Assembly: GCF_016859125.1 (NCBI RefSeq)
Contig: NZ_CP069338.1
Location: 434,001 to 498,000 of the forward strand
DNA: 64,000 nt
Reading direction: 5' to 3'
Source of the DNA: Archangium violaceum
Lineage (GTDB): Bacteria > Myxococcota > Myxococcia > Myxococcales > Myxococcaceae
Shown here: positions 34,885 to 43,550 of the stretch, one piece after another
How positions within the stretch are numbered: the stretch's first letter is position 1
Layout of the letters: the number at the start of each line of letters is the position of its first letter
Made by a program: the position numbers and the translations under genes
Notes under the pieces: generated by a model
Database searches by the model: none
What the model saw: only the letters and a program-made list of their open reading frames with translations
What the model was told of the DNA's origin: nothing

Positions 34885-35733
34885 ATGAGCGCACTGACCA
34901 CAGGAGACGTCCTCGGAGGGAAGTGGCGCATCGTCCGTCCGGCCCTCGGCGACGAGCCCGGCTCGGAGTTCCGGGTGGAGCCCTCTGGAGGCGGTGGAGC
35001 CCGGCGGCTCACACTGTGGCGAACATTGCGCGCACCCGCCCCGGCCGAGCTGGAGTGCTTCGAGCGGCTCGTGCACACGGGTGAGCGGACGGAGAACCCC
35101 TCGTTCCAGCCCGTGGAGGACGTGGGGTACGACGTGGCCCGGGAGGTGCTGTGGTGGGTGCGCCCCTGGTGGAATGGCGAATCGCTGCCCTCGATGTTGG
35201 GGGGACTCCATGAGGTAGGGCTCGAGCTTGCCTACCTCTACTCACTCGCCGAACAGCTGGCTCAGGCGCTCACCGCCGCCCAGGCCTCCGGCGTCGTCCA
35301 TGGTCGGCTGAGGCCCTCGCGGTTGCTCGTCGCCCCCGGGCCCCAGGGCGTGCGGCTGTCCATCCTCGACCTGGGGCTGGAGCTCTTCCGGCGCAACCAC
35401 GCCCACGCCTGGATGAAGCCTCCCCAGGTGGGGAGGGCCTACGTGGCGCCCGAGCTGGACGACGCGGGTCCCGTGTCCGCCTCCGCCGATGTCTTCTCCT
35501 TCGGGCTCATCGTGCGGGACATGCTGGCCTCGCGGCGGGACGGGGTGTGGCGGGGGCGATGGGAGCACTGGGTGGAGCGGGCCACGGCCGCGGCTCCACG
35601 CGCACGCTTCGGCAATCTCACCGAGGCCATGCGGGCCCTGAAGCCGGTGCTGAAGTCCCTGCCCGACCCCATCCCCCCACCGCCGGAGAACCATCAACGC
35701 GAGCACCCCGTCCCCGAGGAGCGCGATCGCTGA
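34885..35733 (+). CDS. Protein kinase-fold pseudokinase
   Basis: 282 residues from ATG 34885. The C-lobe of a protein kinase is clear: VVHGRLRPSRLLVAPG (residues 137-151) aligns with HRDLKPxNIL, ILDLGLELF with DFG, AYVAPELDD with the APE motif, and ASADVFSFGLIVRDML with helix F. The catalytic Asp is Arg (HGR for HRD), the N-lobe has no Gly-rich loop (GGKWRIVRPALGDEP) and no VAIK lysine. Transfer of phosphate is therefore unlikely. A Pro-rich tail follows. It may bind and regulate an active kinase. Confidence 0.85.
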   Translation: MSALTTGDVLGGKWRIVRPALGDEPGSEFRVEPSGGGGARRLTLWRTLRAPAPAELECFERLVHTGERTENPSFQPVEDVGYDVAREVLWWVRPWWNGESLPSMLGGLHEVGLELAYLYSLAEQLAQALTAAQASGVVHGRLRPSRLLVAPGPQGVRLSILDLGLELFRRNHAHAWMKPPQVGRAYVAPELDDAGPVSASADVFSFGLIVRDMLASRRDGVWRGRWEHWVERATAAAPRARFGNLTEAMRALKPVLKSLPDPIPPPPENHQREHPVPEERDR

Positions 35734-35751
35734 CGCCCGGACGGGCCCCGC

Positions 35752-37074
35752 TCAGTACATCTTGCGCAGGCGCGCGGCGAAGAAGCCGTCCCAGGCCTCG
35801 GGGCCCGGCAGCGTGCGCAGGTACGCCTGGGTGAGCGGGAGCTTCACCGCCTCGTGCAACACCGGCGGCTCCGCCGTCCACTCGGGGTGGCTGCGCAGGA
35901 ACATCTCCACCTGATCCTGCCCCTCCTGCGGCTCCGACGTGCACACCGCGTACACCAGCAGCCCTCCGGGTGGCACCGCCTCCTGACAATTCTCCAGGAT
36001 GCGCCGCTGCAGCACCGCCAGCCGTCCGATGTCCTCCTGCGTGCGCCGGTAGCGCAGCTCCGGGTGGCGCCGCAGCGTCCCCAGCCCCGAGCACGGCGCG
36101 TCCACCAGGAACGCGTGGAACTCGCCCCACTCCTCCGGGTAGGGCTGCGACGCATCGTGCGCCCTGGCGCTCAGGCGCTCGGAGAGGCCCAGCCGCTTCG
36201 CCTCGGATTCGATCTTCCTCAGCTTGTTGGCGTGGAGGTCCGTGGCCACCACCTCCTCGTGCTTCTCGGCCAGGTGACACGCCTTGCCGCCCGGCGCCGC
36301 GCACGCATCCAGCACCCGCGCCGTCTCCGGGATGTCGCCGTAGACGCCCACCAGTTGCGCCGCCTCGTCCTGTACCTGCCACAGCCCCTCGGCGTAGCCG
36401 TACACGTCCTCCAGCCGCCCCACCGGGGGCAGCACGATGCCCACCGGCGACACCGCCGTGGGCCGCACTTCCAGCCCCGTCTCGCGCAGCTGCTCCACCA
36501 GCGCGTCCCGCGTCACCTTCGCGCTGTTGGCGCGGATGACCACCGGCGGCGTCTGGTTGTTGGCGACGAGCATCGCCTCGGCGCGCTCGCGGCCGAACTG
36601 GCGCAACCAACGCTCCACCAACCACCGGGGGTGGCTCTCGCGCACCGACAGGAACCCGGCGAGGTCATCCTCCGGAGGCAGCGGCTGCGAGGGCAGCGAG
36701 GACAGCTTGCGCAGGATGGCGTTGGCGAAGCCCGCCGCGCGCGACAGCCCCACGTCCTTGAGGGCCTGTACCGTCTCGGCCACGGCGGCGCGTGCCGGCA
36801 CCCGCGTGTAGAAGAGCTGGTAGGCCCCCACGCGCAGCGCGGCCAGGACCTTGTCCTCCAGCGCGTCCAGCTTGCGGTCGGCGAAGCGGGTGATGGCGTA
36901 GTCCAGCGCGAGCTGGCGGCGGGTGGTCCCATAGGCCAGCTCGGTGATCAGCCCCGTGTCCCGAGGGTCGGCCGGAGGCGACTCCGAGAGCACCGTATCG
37001 AGAACGACATTGAGGTACGCATCCGTGGCCCGGACGCGGCTCAGAACCTGGATGGCGATGGCGCGTGCGTTCAT
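35752..37074 (-). CDS. rsmB: 16S rRNA m5C967 methyltransferase
   Basis: 440 residues, normal family length. An N-terminal NusB-like RNA-binding domain (about 1-140, MNARAIAIQVLSRV..., ITELAYGTTRRQLALD) is followed by the SAM domain: DACAAPGGKACHLAE (motif I), a Cys pair in VDAPCSGLGTLRRHPE (motif IV) and VYAVCTSEP (motif VI). It methylates C967 of 16S rRNA. It is the last gene of an operon with fmt, with a degenerate dehydroquinase-like gene between them, which is a departure from the usual fmt-rsmB pair. Confidence 0.95.
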   Translation of the reverse strand: MNARAIAIQVLSRVRATDAYLNVVLDTVLSESPPADPRDTGLITELAYGTTRRQLALDYAITRFADRKLDALEDKVLAALRVGAYQLFYTRVPARAAVAETVQALKDVGLSRAAGFANAILRKLSSLPSQPLPPEDDLAGFLSVRESHPRWLVERWLRQFGRERAEAMLVANNQTPPVVIRANSAKVTRDALVEQLRETGLEVRPTAVSPVGIVLPPVGRLEDVYGYAEGLWQVQDEAAQLVGVYGDIPETARVLDACAAPGGKACHLAEKHEEVVATDLHANKLRKIESEAKRLGLSERLSARAHDASQPYPEEWGEFHAFLVDAPCSGLGTLRRHPELRYRRTQEDIGRLAVLQRRILENCQEAVPPGGLLVYAVCTSEPQEGQDQVEMFLRSHPEWTAEPPVLHEAVKLPLTQAYLRTLPGPEAWDGFFAARLRKMY

Positions 37075-37084
37075 CCGTCCCCTC

Positions 37085-37951
37085 TCACCCTTCCAACCGG
37101 GTCATCATGTCCACGAGCTCCGATTCCGACAGCTTGCTGGCGGGCATGGTGGACAGGGTGAGGCGCTGCAGGGACTCCTCCAGCATGTCCCGGTAGCCAC
37201 TCTCCGCCGGAGCGCCACGCTGCACCTCCGTCCACTTCGAACGGGCCCAGGTGGCCAGCTCCGCGGGCGTCAGCCGGCCCGCCAGCCGGTCGGCGATCTT
37301 CTGCCGCACCAGGGCCCGGGTGAGGAAGTCCGCCGCGGGCGTGCCCTTCACCTTGCGGCCCAGCGTCTTCACCGGGGCATCGGCGGAGCGCGCCAGGGCC
37401 CTCGACGGAGACACGGCCAGGGATTTCTCCCGGGGAATGTCCTTCTTCCGGCGGCCGAGCGTCTTCACCCGCCCCTCCGACTCCTCCCCTTCCTCGCCCT
37501 CCTCCACCGGCTCCTCGTCCTCCTCCGTCAGCTCCCCGGCGAGCTCCCCGCTCGCGAAGCGCTCGAGGGCCTCGAGGTACGAGTCGAAGCCCTGGCCCTC
37601 GATGGTGGCGGCGCAGGCCTCGGCCACCACGGACTCACGCCCGCCGAGCTCCTCCAGGTACACCTCGATGGCGGGCACGCCCACGGCCTCCAGCGCCTCC
37701 ATCAGCGGGTACGAGCCGAACAGCCCCGCGGGGCTCACCACCACGCCGTCCAACCGGGAGCGCTCGGCCTGGAGCGTGTCGATGAGAACGCCCTCGTGGT
37801 TGGACTGCACCACCTTCAGCTCCAGCCCCAGCTCCGCGGCCCGGGCATTCAGGGCGGCATCGAGGTCCGCGAGCCGTCCCCCCTGCCTGCCCTCCCGCTC
37901 GCCCAGCAGGTTCAGGTTCGGCCCATGCAGTACCAACAACCTCTTGCCCAT
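37085..37951 (-). CDS. Degenerate type II dehydroquinase-like protein with C-terminal extension
   Basis: 288 residues; true AroQ enzymes have about 145-150. Residues 1-135 follow the AroQ fold: LLVLHGPNLNLLGEREG, VVQSNHEGVLIDTLQ, VVVSPAGLFGSYPLMEALE, AIEVYLEELGGRES. Compared with AroQ, the catalytic Tyr loop is lost (RQGGRL), the substrate Asn is Ser73, the general-acid His is Gly79 and the EVH His is Tyr98; Arg19 and Arg105 are kept. Dehydratase activity is therefore very unlikely. Residues 140-288 are acidic then basic, with two VKTLGRK-type repeats and a helical C-terminus. It sits between fmt and rsmB, 10-15 bases from each, so a role in translation or rRNA modification is a guess. Confidence 0.85.
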   Translation of the reverse strand: MGKRLLVLHGPNLNLLGEREGRQGGRLADLDAALNARAAELGLELKVVQSNHEGVLIDTLQAERSRLDGVVVSPAGLFGSYPLMEALEAVGVPAIEVYLEELGGRESVVAEACAATIEGQGFDSYLEALERFASGELAGELTEEDEEPVEEGEEGEESEGRVKTLGRRKKDIPREKSLAVSPSRALARSADAPVKTLGRKVKGTPAADFLTRALVRQKIADRLAGRLTPAELATWARSKWTEVQRGAPAESGYRDMLEESLQRLTLSTMPASKLSESELVDMMTRLEG

Positions 37952-37966
37952 GTCGCGTGTCCTCTC

Positions 37967-38902
37967 CTACGTGTCGAATGGCCGGCTGCCCGGCGCCAGC
38001 TTGCGGCCCGCGAGGAACTCGCCCGCCGCCATCACCCGCTTGCCCTCGGGCTGCACCTCCAGCAGCACCAGGGAGCCCTCCCCGCACGCCACCTCCAACC
38101 CCTGCGGGCCCGCGGATACCACCGTCCCCGGCTCGCCACGCCCCTGCCCCACCTTCGCCCGGTGCACCTTGAACAGCTTGCCGTCCAGCGTGGTGAAGGC
38201 TCCCGGCCACGGGGTGAAGGCGCGCAGCCGCCGCTCCAGCTCCACCGCCGGCCGCTTGAAGTCGAGCTTCCCATCCTCCTTCTGGATGATGGGGGCGAGC
38301 ACCATGCCCTCCGAGGGCTGTGGCACCGGCTTCAGCTCGCCGCGCAGGTACGCGGGGAGGCACTCGCGCAGCAGCTCCCCGCCCAGCTTGGAGAGCTTGT
38401 CGTGCAGCGTGGCACTCGTCTCGTCCGGGGCGATGGGCAGGCGCTTCTCCGCGAGGACCGGGCCGGTGTCCAGGCCCTCGTCCATCACCATCAACGCCAC
38501 GCCCGTCTCCGTGTCCCCATGGGCGATGGCCCACTGGATGGGGGCTGCGCCGCGGAAGCGCGGGAGCAGCGAGGCGTGCACGTTGAGGCACCCCTTCACC
38601 GGCGTCTCCAGCAGATCCTTGGGGAGGATCTTCCCGTAGGCCGTCACCACGGCGACATCCGGGGCGAACCTACGCAGCTCCTCGGAGAAGGGAGGGGTGC
38701 GCAGCTTCTGCGGCTGCAACACGGGCACCCCGCGCTCGAGCGCGTAGGCCTTCACGGGGGAGACGGCCAGCGCCTGGCCACGGCCCTTGGGCTTGTCCGG
38801 CTGGGTGACGACGGCCACCACGTCTCCGATGTCGAAGAGGGCGGCCAGGGAGGGCACGGCGAACTCGGGGGTGCCCATGAAGACGATGCGGGGGCGGGTC
38901 AT
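37967..38902 (-). CDS. fmt: Methionyl-tRNA formyltransferase
   Basis: 311 residues from ATG 38902. The formyltransferase core shows RIVFMGTPEFAVPSLAAL, LNVHASLLPRFRGAAPIQWA (with the catalytic Asn-His pair and the SLLPxxRGAAP loop) and MDEGLDTGPVL. The C-terminal tRNA-binding domain spans about 205-311. It formylates initiator Met-tRNA with 10-formyl-THF. It is second in an operon: HAMP-like protein, fmt, AroQ-like protein, rsmB. Confidence 0.96.
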   Translation of the reverse strand: MTRPRIVFMGTPEFAVPSLAALFDIGDVVAVVTQPDKPKGRGQALAVSPVKAYALERGVPVLQPQKLRTPPFSEELRRFAPDVAVVTAYGKILPKDLLETPVKGCLNVHASLLPRFRGAAPIQWAIAHGDTETGVALMVMDEGLDTGPVLAEKRLPIAPDETSATLHDKLSKLGGELLRECLPAYLRGELKPVPQPSEGMVLAPIIQKEDGKLDFKRPAVELERRLRAFTPWPGAFTTLDGKLFKVHRAKVGQGRGEPGTVVSAGPQGLEVACGEGSLVLLEVQPEGKRVMAAGEFLAGRKLAPGSRPFDT

Positions 38903-38934
38903 ATTGGGGGAGCCTTCTGCTGTACCCGGGCGCG

Positions 38935-39534
38935 TCAGGCAACGGACTTCAGCGCACCCGAGGTGGGACCTTCGATGGCCTGACGTTTGCGAGCGCGGAT
39001 GGAGCCGAGGATGCTGAGCGCGGCCTGGGCATCCTGGGTGGTGGCCAGGGGCCGCAGGGCCTCGATGACCTCGGCGAGCAACCGGGCCTCCTCCGCCTCG
39101 CGCTCGCGGATGCGATCCACCGCCTCGCTGAAGCGGTTGAAGAAGCCGAGCAACTCGTCCTTCTTGCGCAGCGGGCGCATGCGCGGGTAGCGGCCGGCGG
39201 CGAGCGTCGCGATGTAGAGGCTCATCACATGGATGGGGCCGGCCACGCGGTGGGTGAGCACGAGCCCGAGCAGGGCCATCAACCCCGCCATGAGCAGGGC
39301 GCCCAGCCCGATGAGCCACAGCATCGTCTCGCCACCGGCGGCGAGGGCCTCGGGGGACGCACCGCTCTCCACCGCTTCCCGGTGGGCCCGGTACGCCAGC
39401 ACTCCGACGAGCATCACCCCGCCTCCGCCGAGCGCGGCGAGCCGGAGCATGTACCGGAGCTGGAACCCGGTATCGATCAGATATTTCCGGCGCATGACAT
39501 GAGGACGCGTGGAAGGTTGAGTATCGACGGACAT
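38935..39534 (-). CDS. Membrane protein with HAMP-like domain
   Basis: 199 residues from ATG 39534. Two transmembrane helices (about 27-47 and 70-96: MLWLIGLGALLMAGLMALLG-like) are followed by a HAMP-like segment, HRVAGPIHVMSLYIATLAAG then RYPRMRPLRKKDELLGFFNR, and a charged coiled coil (RIREREAEEARLLAEVIEAL). There is no kinase or receiver domain, so it would be a signalling stub or an adaptor. It lies 32 bases upstream of fmt and probably shares its transcript. Confidence 0.75.
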   Translation of the reverse strand: MSVDTQPSTRPHVMRRKYLIDTGFQLRYMLRLAALGGGGVMLVGVLAYRAHREAVESGASPEALAAGGETMLWLIGLGALLMAGLMALLGLVLTHRVAGPIHVMSLYIATLAAGRYPRMRPLRKKDELLGFFNRFSEAVDRIREREAEEARLLAEVIEALRPLATTQDAQAALSILGSIRARKRQAIEGPTSGALKSVA

Positions 39535-39639
39535 GGCGTTGGGCAGCGTACTCCAATCTCCTGGGTCGGTTTGATCCTTCCGACAGGACGGGTTTAGGAC
39601 GGAACGCACGTACAACCCGTAGTCCCTTGGGGGGCCCAC

Positions 39640-41235
39640 ATGTCTCGCCTTCTTGCCGCGTCGAGCCTGGCGCTCATGCTCGTTTTTTCCGGGTGCAAGG
39701 TGGACCCGACCTCTCCGGAGTATTGGGAGAAGACATTGGGCAGGGCCCGGAGGGCCCAGGACCAGGTACGGGTCATCGAAGCCCTCCGCAGCTCCGGCAC
39801 CCTCAACGCGAGCTTCCTCCCCTTCCTGCACGAGCAGCTCGCGTCGGACAAGAAGCCCGAGGTGAAGGCGGCGGTGGCGCGGGCGCTCGGGGATGTGAAG
39901 AACGTGGCCTCGGTGGAGCCGCTGGGGAAGGCGGTGGACCTGGGAGCGACGGACTCGGCCGGCAACCTGATGAACAAGGCATTGGCGTCGGCATTGGGAG
40001 AGATTGGCGACCCCAGGACCGTGCCGGAGCTGATGAAGCTGCTGAAGGCGCGGGACAACTACACACGCATCGAGGCCGTGGACGCACTGGGACGCCTGCG
40101 CGCGAAGGAAGCGGTGGAGCCCCTCATTCAAATCACCCTGGATGAGACCGCGGAGCCCTTCCTGAACAAGAAGGCCATCGAGGCCCTGGGGCGTATCGGG
40201 GACGCGCGGGCAGTGCCGGTGCTGATGCGGATGCTGACGAAGGAGCGCCGGGGCGTCTCCTTCTACGTGGAGAGCTCGTTCTCCCTCTTCCAGATGGGCC
40301 AGCCGGCGGCGGATGCGCTGCTCGCGGTGCTGGAGGGCAAGGACGAGGAGCTGTCGCGCTGGGTGAAGCAGAACGGCATCAACCCGGCGAGCTACTCCTT
40401 CAAGGCGGCGGAGATCCTCGGGGACCTGCGGGAGCGCCGGGCGGAGGGAGCCCTCGTGCAGCAGCTCGCCTTCAAACATGAGGATCCCCGCATCCAGGCG
40501 GGCGTGAGGGCGCGAGCGGCGGACGCACTGGCGAGGATGCGCTCGACGGCGGCGGTGAAGCCCCTGGCGGCGCTGGTGTCCGAGCCGGACGCGGGGTTGC
40601 GGCGGCAGTACACGCACGCGCTGGCGCGGCTGGGCGGACGCGACGCGCTGCCGGCCCTGGAGAAGGCGGCGGGCCAGGGAGACTGGTACGCGCGCGAGGC
40701 GGCCATCGACGCCCTGACGATGCTGGGAGACGCGCGGGAGCAGCCGGCGCTGGAGAAGCTGGCGGCGGCGGAGCCGGCGAAGGCGGCGGCCGAGTGCGCG
40801 GAGCTGGGCGGCGAGGGGTGCGAGGATCCGGCGGCGCTGGGGAAGAAGCGGGCGGAGATGATTTCCCGGTACGGCCAGCGTCTGGAGGCGGCGAAGACGT
40901 GCGGTGCGGACCCGGCCTGCTGGGCGAAGAGGCTGGAGGACGCGGACAAGGGCGTGGTGGCGCGCGCGGCGCTGGAGGTGGGGCGCGGTGGAGCCGCGGC
41001 ACACCTGGGGGCCCTGCTGTCACGGATGACGGAGAAGGACCCGGACACGCGGATGGCGCTCATCCTCGGAGCGGAGTGGCTGGTGGAGGACAAGAAGGAG
41101 GCCGCGGCCCAGGCGAGGGCCTCGCTGCCCACACTGGAGAAGCAGCTCTCCGAGGAGAAGAGCCGCACGGAGTATGTGAGGGCGAACGAGGACCTCCGGC
41201 GGCTCGTGGCCAGGCTTCAGAGACAGAAGACCTGA
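39640..41235 (+). CDS. HEAT-repeat lipoprotein
   Basis: 531 residues. Lipoprotein signal MSRLLAASSLALMLVFSGC with lipobox FSGC. The mature protein is a run of HEAT/PBS-lyase-type helix pairs, for example VKAAVARALGDVKNVASVEP, LASALGEIGDPRTVPELMK and KKAIEALGRIGDARAVPVLM. Such solenoids bind partner proteins; being lipid-anchored, it probably acts at the periplasmic face of a membrane. It is divergent from the HAMP-like gene and ends 13 bases before the convergent DJ-1 gene. Confidence 0.85.
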   Translation: MSRLLAASSLALMLVFSGCKVDPTSPEYWEKTLGRARRAQDQVRVIEALRSSGTLNASFLPFLHEQLASDKKPEVKAAVARALGDVKNVASVEPLGKAVDLGATDSAGNLMNKALASALGEIGDPRTVPELMKLLKARDNYTRIEAVDALGRLRAKEAVEPLIQITLDETAEPFLNKKAIEALGRIGDARAVPVLMRMLTKERRGVSFYVESSFSLFQMGQPAADALLAVLEGKDEELSRWVKQNGINPASYSFKAAEILGDLRERRAEGALVQQLAFKHEDPRIQAGVRARAADALARMRSTAAVKPLAALVSEPDAGLRRQYTHALARLGGRDALPALEKAAGQGDWYAREAAIDALTMLGDAREQPALEKLAAAEPAKAAAECAELGGEGCEDPAALGKKRAEMISRYGQRLEAAKTCGADPACWAKRLEDADKGVVARAALEVGRGGAAAHLGALLSRMTEKDPDTRMALILGAEWLVEDKKEAAAQARASLPTLEKQLSEEKSRTEYVRANEDLRRLVARLQRQKT

Positions 41236-41248
41236 GAGGGATTGGACG

Positions 41249-41908
41249 TCAGGCCCGGCCCACGCGGAACTCCGCCCCCACCTGCTGCAGGGCGGCGGTC
41301 TCCGCGGCCATGTCGAAACCGACCGCCGTGGAGAGAGCGGGTAGCTGGGCCAGAACCTCCGCCGATACCACCTCGGGACGTCCGGCGTTGAAAGGAGGCG
41401 CGGGAGCGTACTCGAGCAGGAGTTGGATGGACTGGGCGACGACGGGGCCCGCCAGCTCGGCCGCCAGCGTCAGTCCGAAATCGATTCCCGCCGTGACGCC
41501 TCCGCCCGTCAGGACATTGCCATCCCGCACCACGCGCCCCGCATCCGGGATGGCACCGAAGAGAGACAACTGCTCGCGCACGGCCCAATGACTCGCGGCT
41601 CGCCGGCCCTCGAGCAACCCCGCCGCCGCCAGGATGACCGAGCCCGAGCACACGGACGTGACGAAGCGCGCCGTGGAAGCCAGACGGCGGATCGCGTCCA
41701 TGAAGACGCGATCCTTCACCACGTTCGCGATGGGCCCGCCCGGGACACAAATCACATCACACCGCTCCACGTCCTCCAGCCGGGTCAGGGGATCGAGCGT
41801 CAGGGAGCCCTCACGGATCGGCTGCCCTCCCATGGAGGCGAAGATCTGCCTCGCACCGGGAAGCATCCCGAACACCGCCTGCGGTCCCATGAAATCCAGA
41901 AACGACAC
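41249..41908 (-). CDS. DJ-1/PfpI family protein (isonitrile hydratase-like), start unclear
   Basis: The Cys nucleophile elbow is VTSVCSGSVILAAAGLLEG near residue 85, with VPGGPIANV and SHWAVREQLS completing the active-site loops; this resembles isonitrile hydratase/AraC-coupled DJ-1 proteins. The first ATG/GTG/TTG is the GTG at 41908, but the frame is open upstream and encodes IVFPLYPG, the first beta strand of the fold. The real protein probably begins a little upstream at a non-canonical codon (an ATT lies at 41932-41930), or the start has been lost. It is divergent from a GlxA-like regulator of the same superfamily. Confidence 0.75.
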   Translation of the reverse strand: MSFLDFMGPQAVFGMLPGARQIFASMGGQPIREGSLTLDPLTRLEDVERCDVICVPGGPIANVVKDRVFMDAIRRLASTARFVTSVCSGSVILAAAGLLEGRRAASHWAVREQLSLFGAIPDAGRVVRDGNVLTGGGVTAGIDFGLTLAAELAGPVVAQSIQLLLEYAPAPPFNAGRPEVVSAEVLAQLPALSTAVGFDMAAETAALQQVGAEFRVGRA

Positions 41909-42036
41909 ACCCGGGTAGAGAGGAAAGACAATCTCGAGGCTGGAAGCCCTTGCGTGGACTCCTTGTTGGGTTTGACGAAGCCACTCTGTCCTGTCAGCCT
42001 CATGTCCGAAAGGACGTAGTTCCCTCGTTTTCCGTC

Positions 42037-42996
42037 ATGGCCCGTGACATTGGCTTCCTCCTCTTCCCCTCGTTCCAGATCCTCGATTTCACCGGTCCGG
42101 TGGCGGTCTTCGAGGAGCCCCCAGGCGACCGGGGGCCGTCCCCCTACCGGCTGCGGATACTGTCCGCGAAGGGAGGACTGGTCACGAGCTCCTCCGGCGT
42201 CGCGGTCATGACGGAGCGGTTCGGCGAGCCCGCGTTCGACACGCTCGTGGTCGTGGGGGGAGCGGGGACGCTCGCGGCGATGCAATCGCCCCCGGTGCTG
42301 GACTTCGTCCGGGCCGCTGCGGCGGTGTCCCGGCGGGTCGCGAGCATCTGCTCCGGCGCCGGCATCCTGGCCGCCGCGGGGCTGCTCGACGGCCGGCGAG
42401 CGACCACCCACTGGCGGTTCGCCGCGTATCTCCAGCGCCACTACCCGCGCGTGCGCGTCGACGAGGAGCGGATCTTCATCCAGGACGGTCCCATCTGGAC
42501 ATCGGCGGGAGTCACCGCCGGCATCGATCTCTCGCTCGCACTGCTCGAGGAAGATCTCGGCCTCGACGTGTCGCGGGCCAGGGCGCGCGCGCTGGTGGTC
42601 TACCACCGCCGTCCGGGAGGACAGTCCCAGTTCTCCACACTGCTCGAGCTCGACCCGCCCTCGGATCGGATCCGCCAGGCGTTGACCTTCGCGCGCGAGC
42701 ATCTCCATGAGCCGTTGAAGGTGGAGCGGCTCGCGGAGGTGGCGTGTCTGAGTCCGCGTCAGTTCGGACGGGCCTTCCTGGCGGAGACCGGACAGACACC
42801 CGCCAAGGCGATCGAGCGGCTGCGCGCCGAGGCGGCCCGGGTGCGGCTCGAGACGGGCTCCGAGTCCATCGAGCAGGTGGCTGACGCGGTGGGGTTCTCG
42901 GACCCCGAACGGATGCGCCGCGCCTTCGTGCGGTTGTTCGGACAGCCGCCCCAGGCGATCCGGCGGAGCGCACGGGCGGCGGAGGCGGTCCGCTGA
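42037..42996 (+). CDS. GlxA-family transcriptional regulator (DJ-1/PfpI plus AraC HTH)
   Basis: 319 residues from ATG 42037. The N-terminal DJ-1/PfpI domain (about 1-190) has DIGFLLFPSFQILDFTGPVA, VVGGAGTL and ASICSGAGILAAAGLLDG with the Cys in place. The C-terminal AraC-type double helix-turn-helix (about 215-310) has LAEVACLSPRQFGRAFLAET and IEQVADAVGFSDPERMRRAF. It is likely a regulator of the divergent DJ-1 gene. Confidence 0.92.
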   Translation: MARDIGFLLFPSFQILDFTGPVAVFEEPPGDRGPSPYRLRILSAKGGLVTSSSGVAVMTERFGEPAFDTLVVVGGAGTLAAMQSPPVLDFVRAAAAVSRRVASICSGAGILAAAGLLDGRRATTHWRFAAYLQRHYPRVRVDEERIFIQDGPIWTSAGVTAGIDLSLALLEEDLGLDVSRARARALVVYHRRPGGQSQFSTLLELDPPSDRIRQALTFAREHLHEPLKVERLAEVACLSPRQFGRAFLAETGQTPAKAIERLRAEAARVRLETGSESIEQVADAVGFSDPERMRRAFVRLFGQPPQAIRRSARAAEAVR

Positions 42997-43038
42997 GAGC
43001 ACAACAGGCCGCCGGATGTTGCGCTATAGCTCGCTTCG

Positions 43039-43194
43039 ATGACCCTCGCTCCAACGATGTACGACTTCCAGCGCGCACTCTCCGGCTTCGACTCACGGCG
43101 AATCAAACTGTCGCTGACCCTCGTGGGCGATCACTTCTACGCCGAGTGCGAGGGGCAGAGCTTCGACGGTCCACTGACCCGCGCGGCCCTGTGA
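43039..43194 (+). CDS. Very small protein, coupled to the next gene
   Basis: 51 residues from ATG 43039, or from a second ATG six codons later. MYDFQRALSGFDSRRIKLSL then TLVGDHFYAECEGQSFDG reads as a beta-rich mini-domain. The stop TGA (43192-43194) overlaps the GTG start of the next frame (GTGA), so both are made together. No family recognised. Confidence 0.55.
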   Translation: MTLAPTMYDFQRALSGFDSRRIKLSLTLVGDHFYAECEGQSFDGPLTRAAL

Positions 43195-43550
43195 AGCTCG
43201 AGCGTCACGTCGGAGGGCTCTCACTCGCCCGCAAGGCCAACTACCTGCGCGCGAGGGGCTGGCGCGAGCAGGACGGCGGCTGGTCGAGCGAGATCTTCGG
43301 CCTGTTGCCCATGGCCAAGGCCGTCCACCACCAGCTCACCGACGACCTCAGCCAGGCGCTCTGCGAGCGGGGGTGGCAGGTGCTCGGTTTCTCCGAGCGA
43401 GGCTATGTGCAGATGCGCGATGGCGAGCGTGGCAGACCGTGCTCGCTGCCCAAGGCCCTGCGCACCCAGGCCCGCCGCGAGAAGCGCCCGGTCGCCGAGC
43501 TGACCTATGAGCTGTTCCTCGCGGCGCTGCTCGCGGTGGAAGGCGCGTAG
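43191..43550 (+). CDS. Hypothetical protein, second of a coupled pair
   Basis: 119 residues from GTG 43191, overlapping the upstream stop by four bases. KLERHVGGLSLARKANYLRA begins a basic, helical N-terminus; later GFSERGYVQMRDGERGRPCS and LPKALRTQARREKRPVAELT are also basic. A nucleic-acid-binding role is possible but unsupported. The 51-residue gene and this one form a compact two-gene unit downstream of the GlxA-like regulator. Confidence 0.6.
   Translation: MKLERHVGGLSLARKANYLRARGWREQDGGWSSEIFGLLPMAKAVHHQLTDDLSQALCERGWQVLGFSERGYVQMRDGERGRPCSLPKALRTQARREKRPVAELTYELFLAALLAVEGA

Noticed and set aside
41800-43002. Minus-strand 400-residue frame across the GlxA-type gene
   Set aside because: Antisense to a clear DJ-1/AraC protein; high His/Arg/Pro composition.
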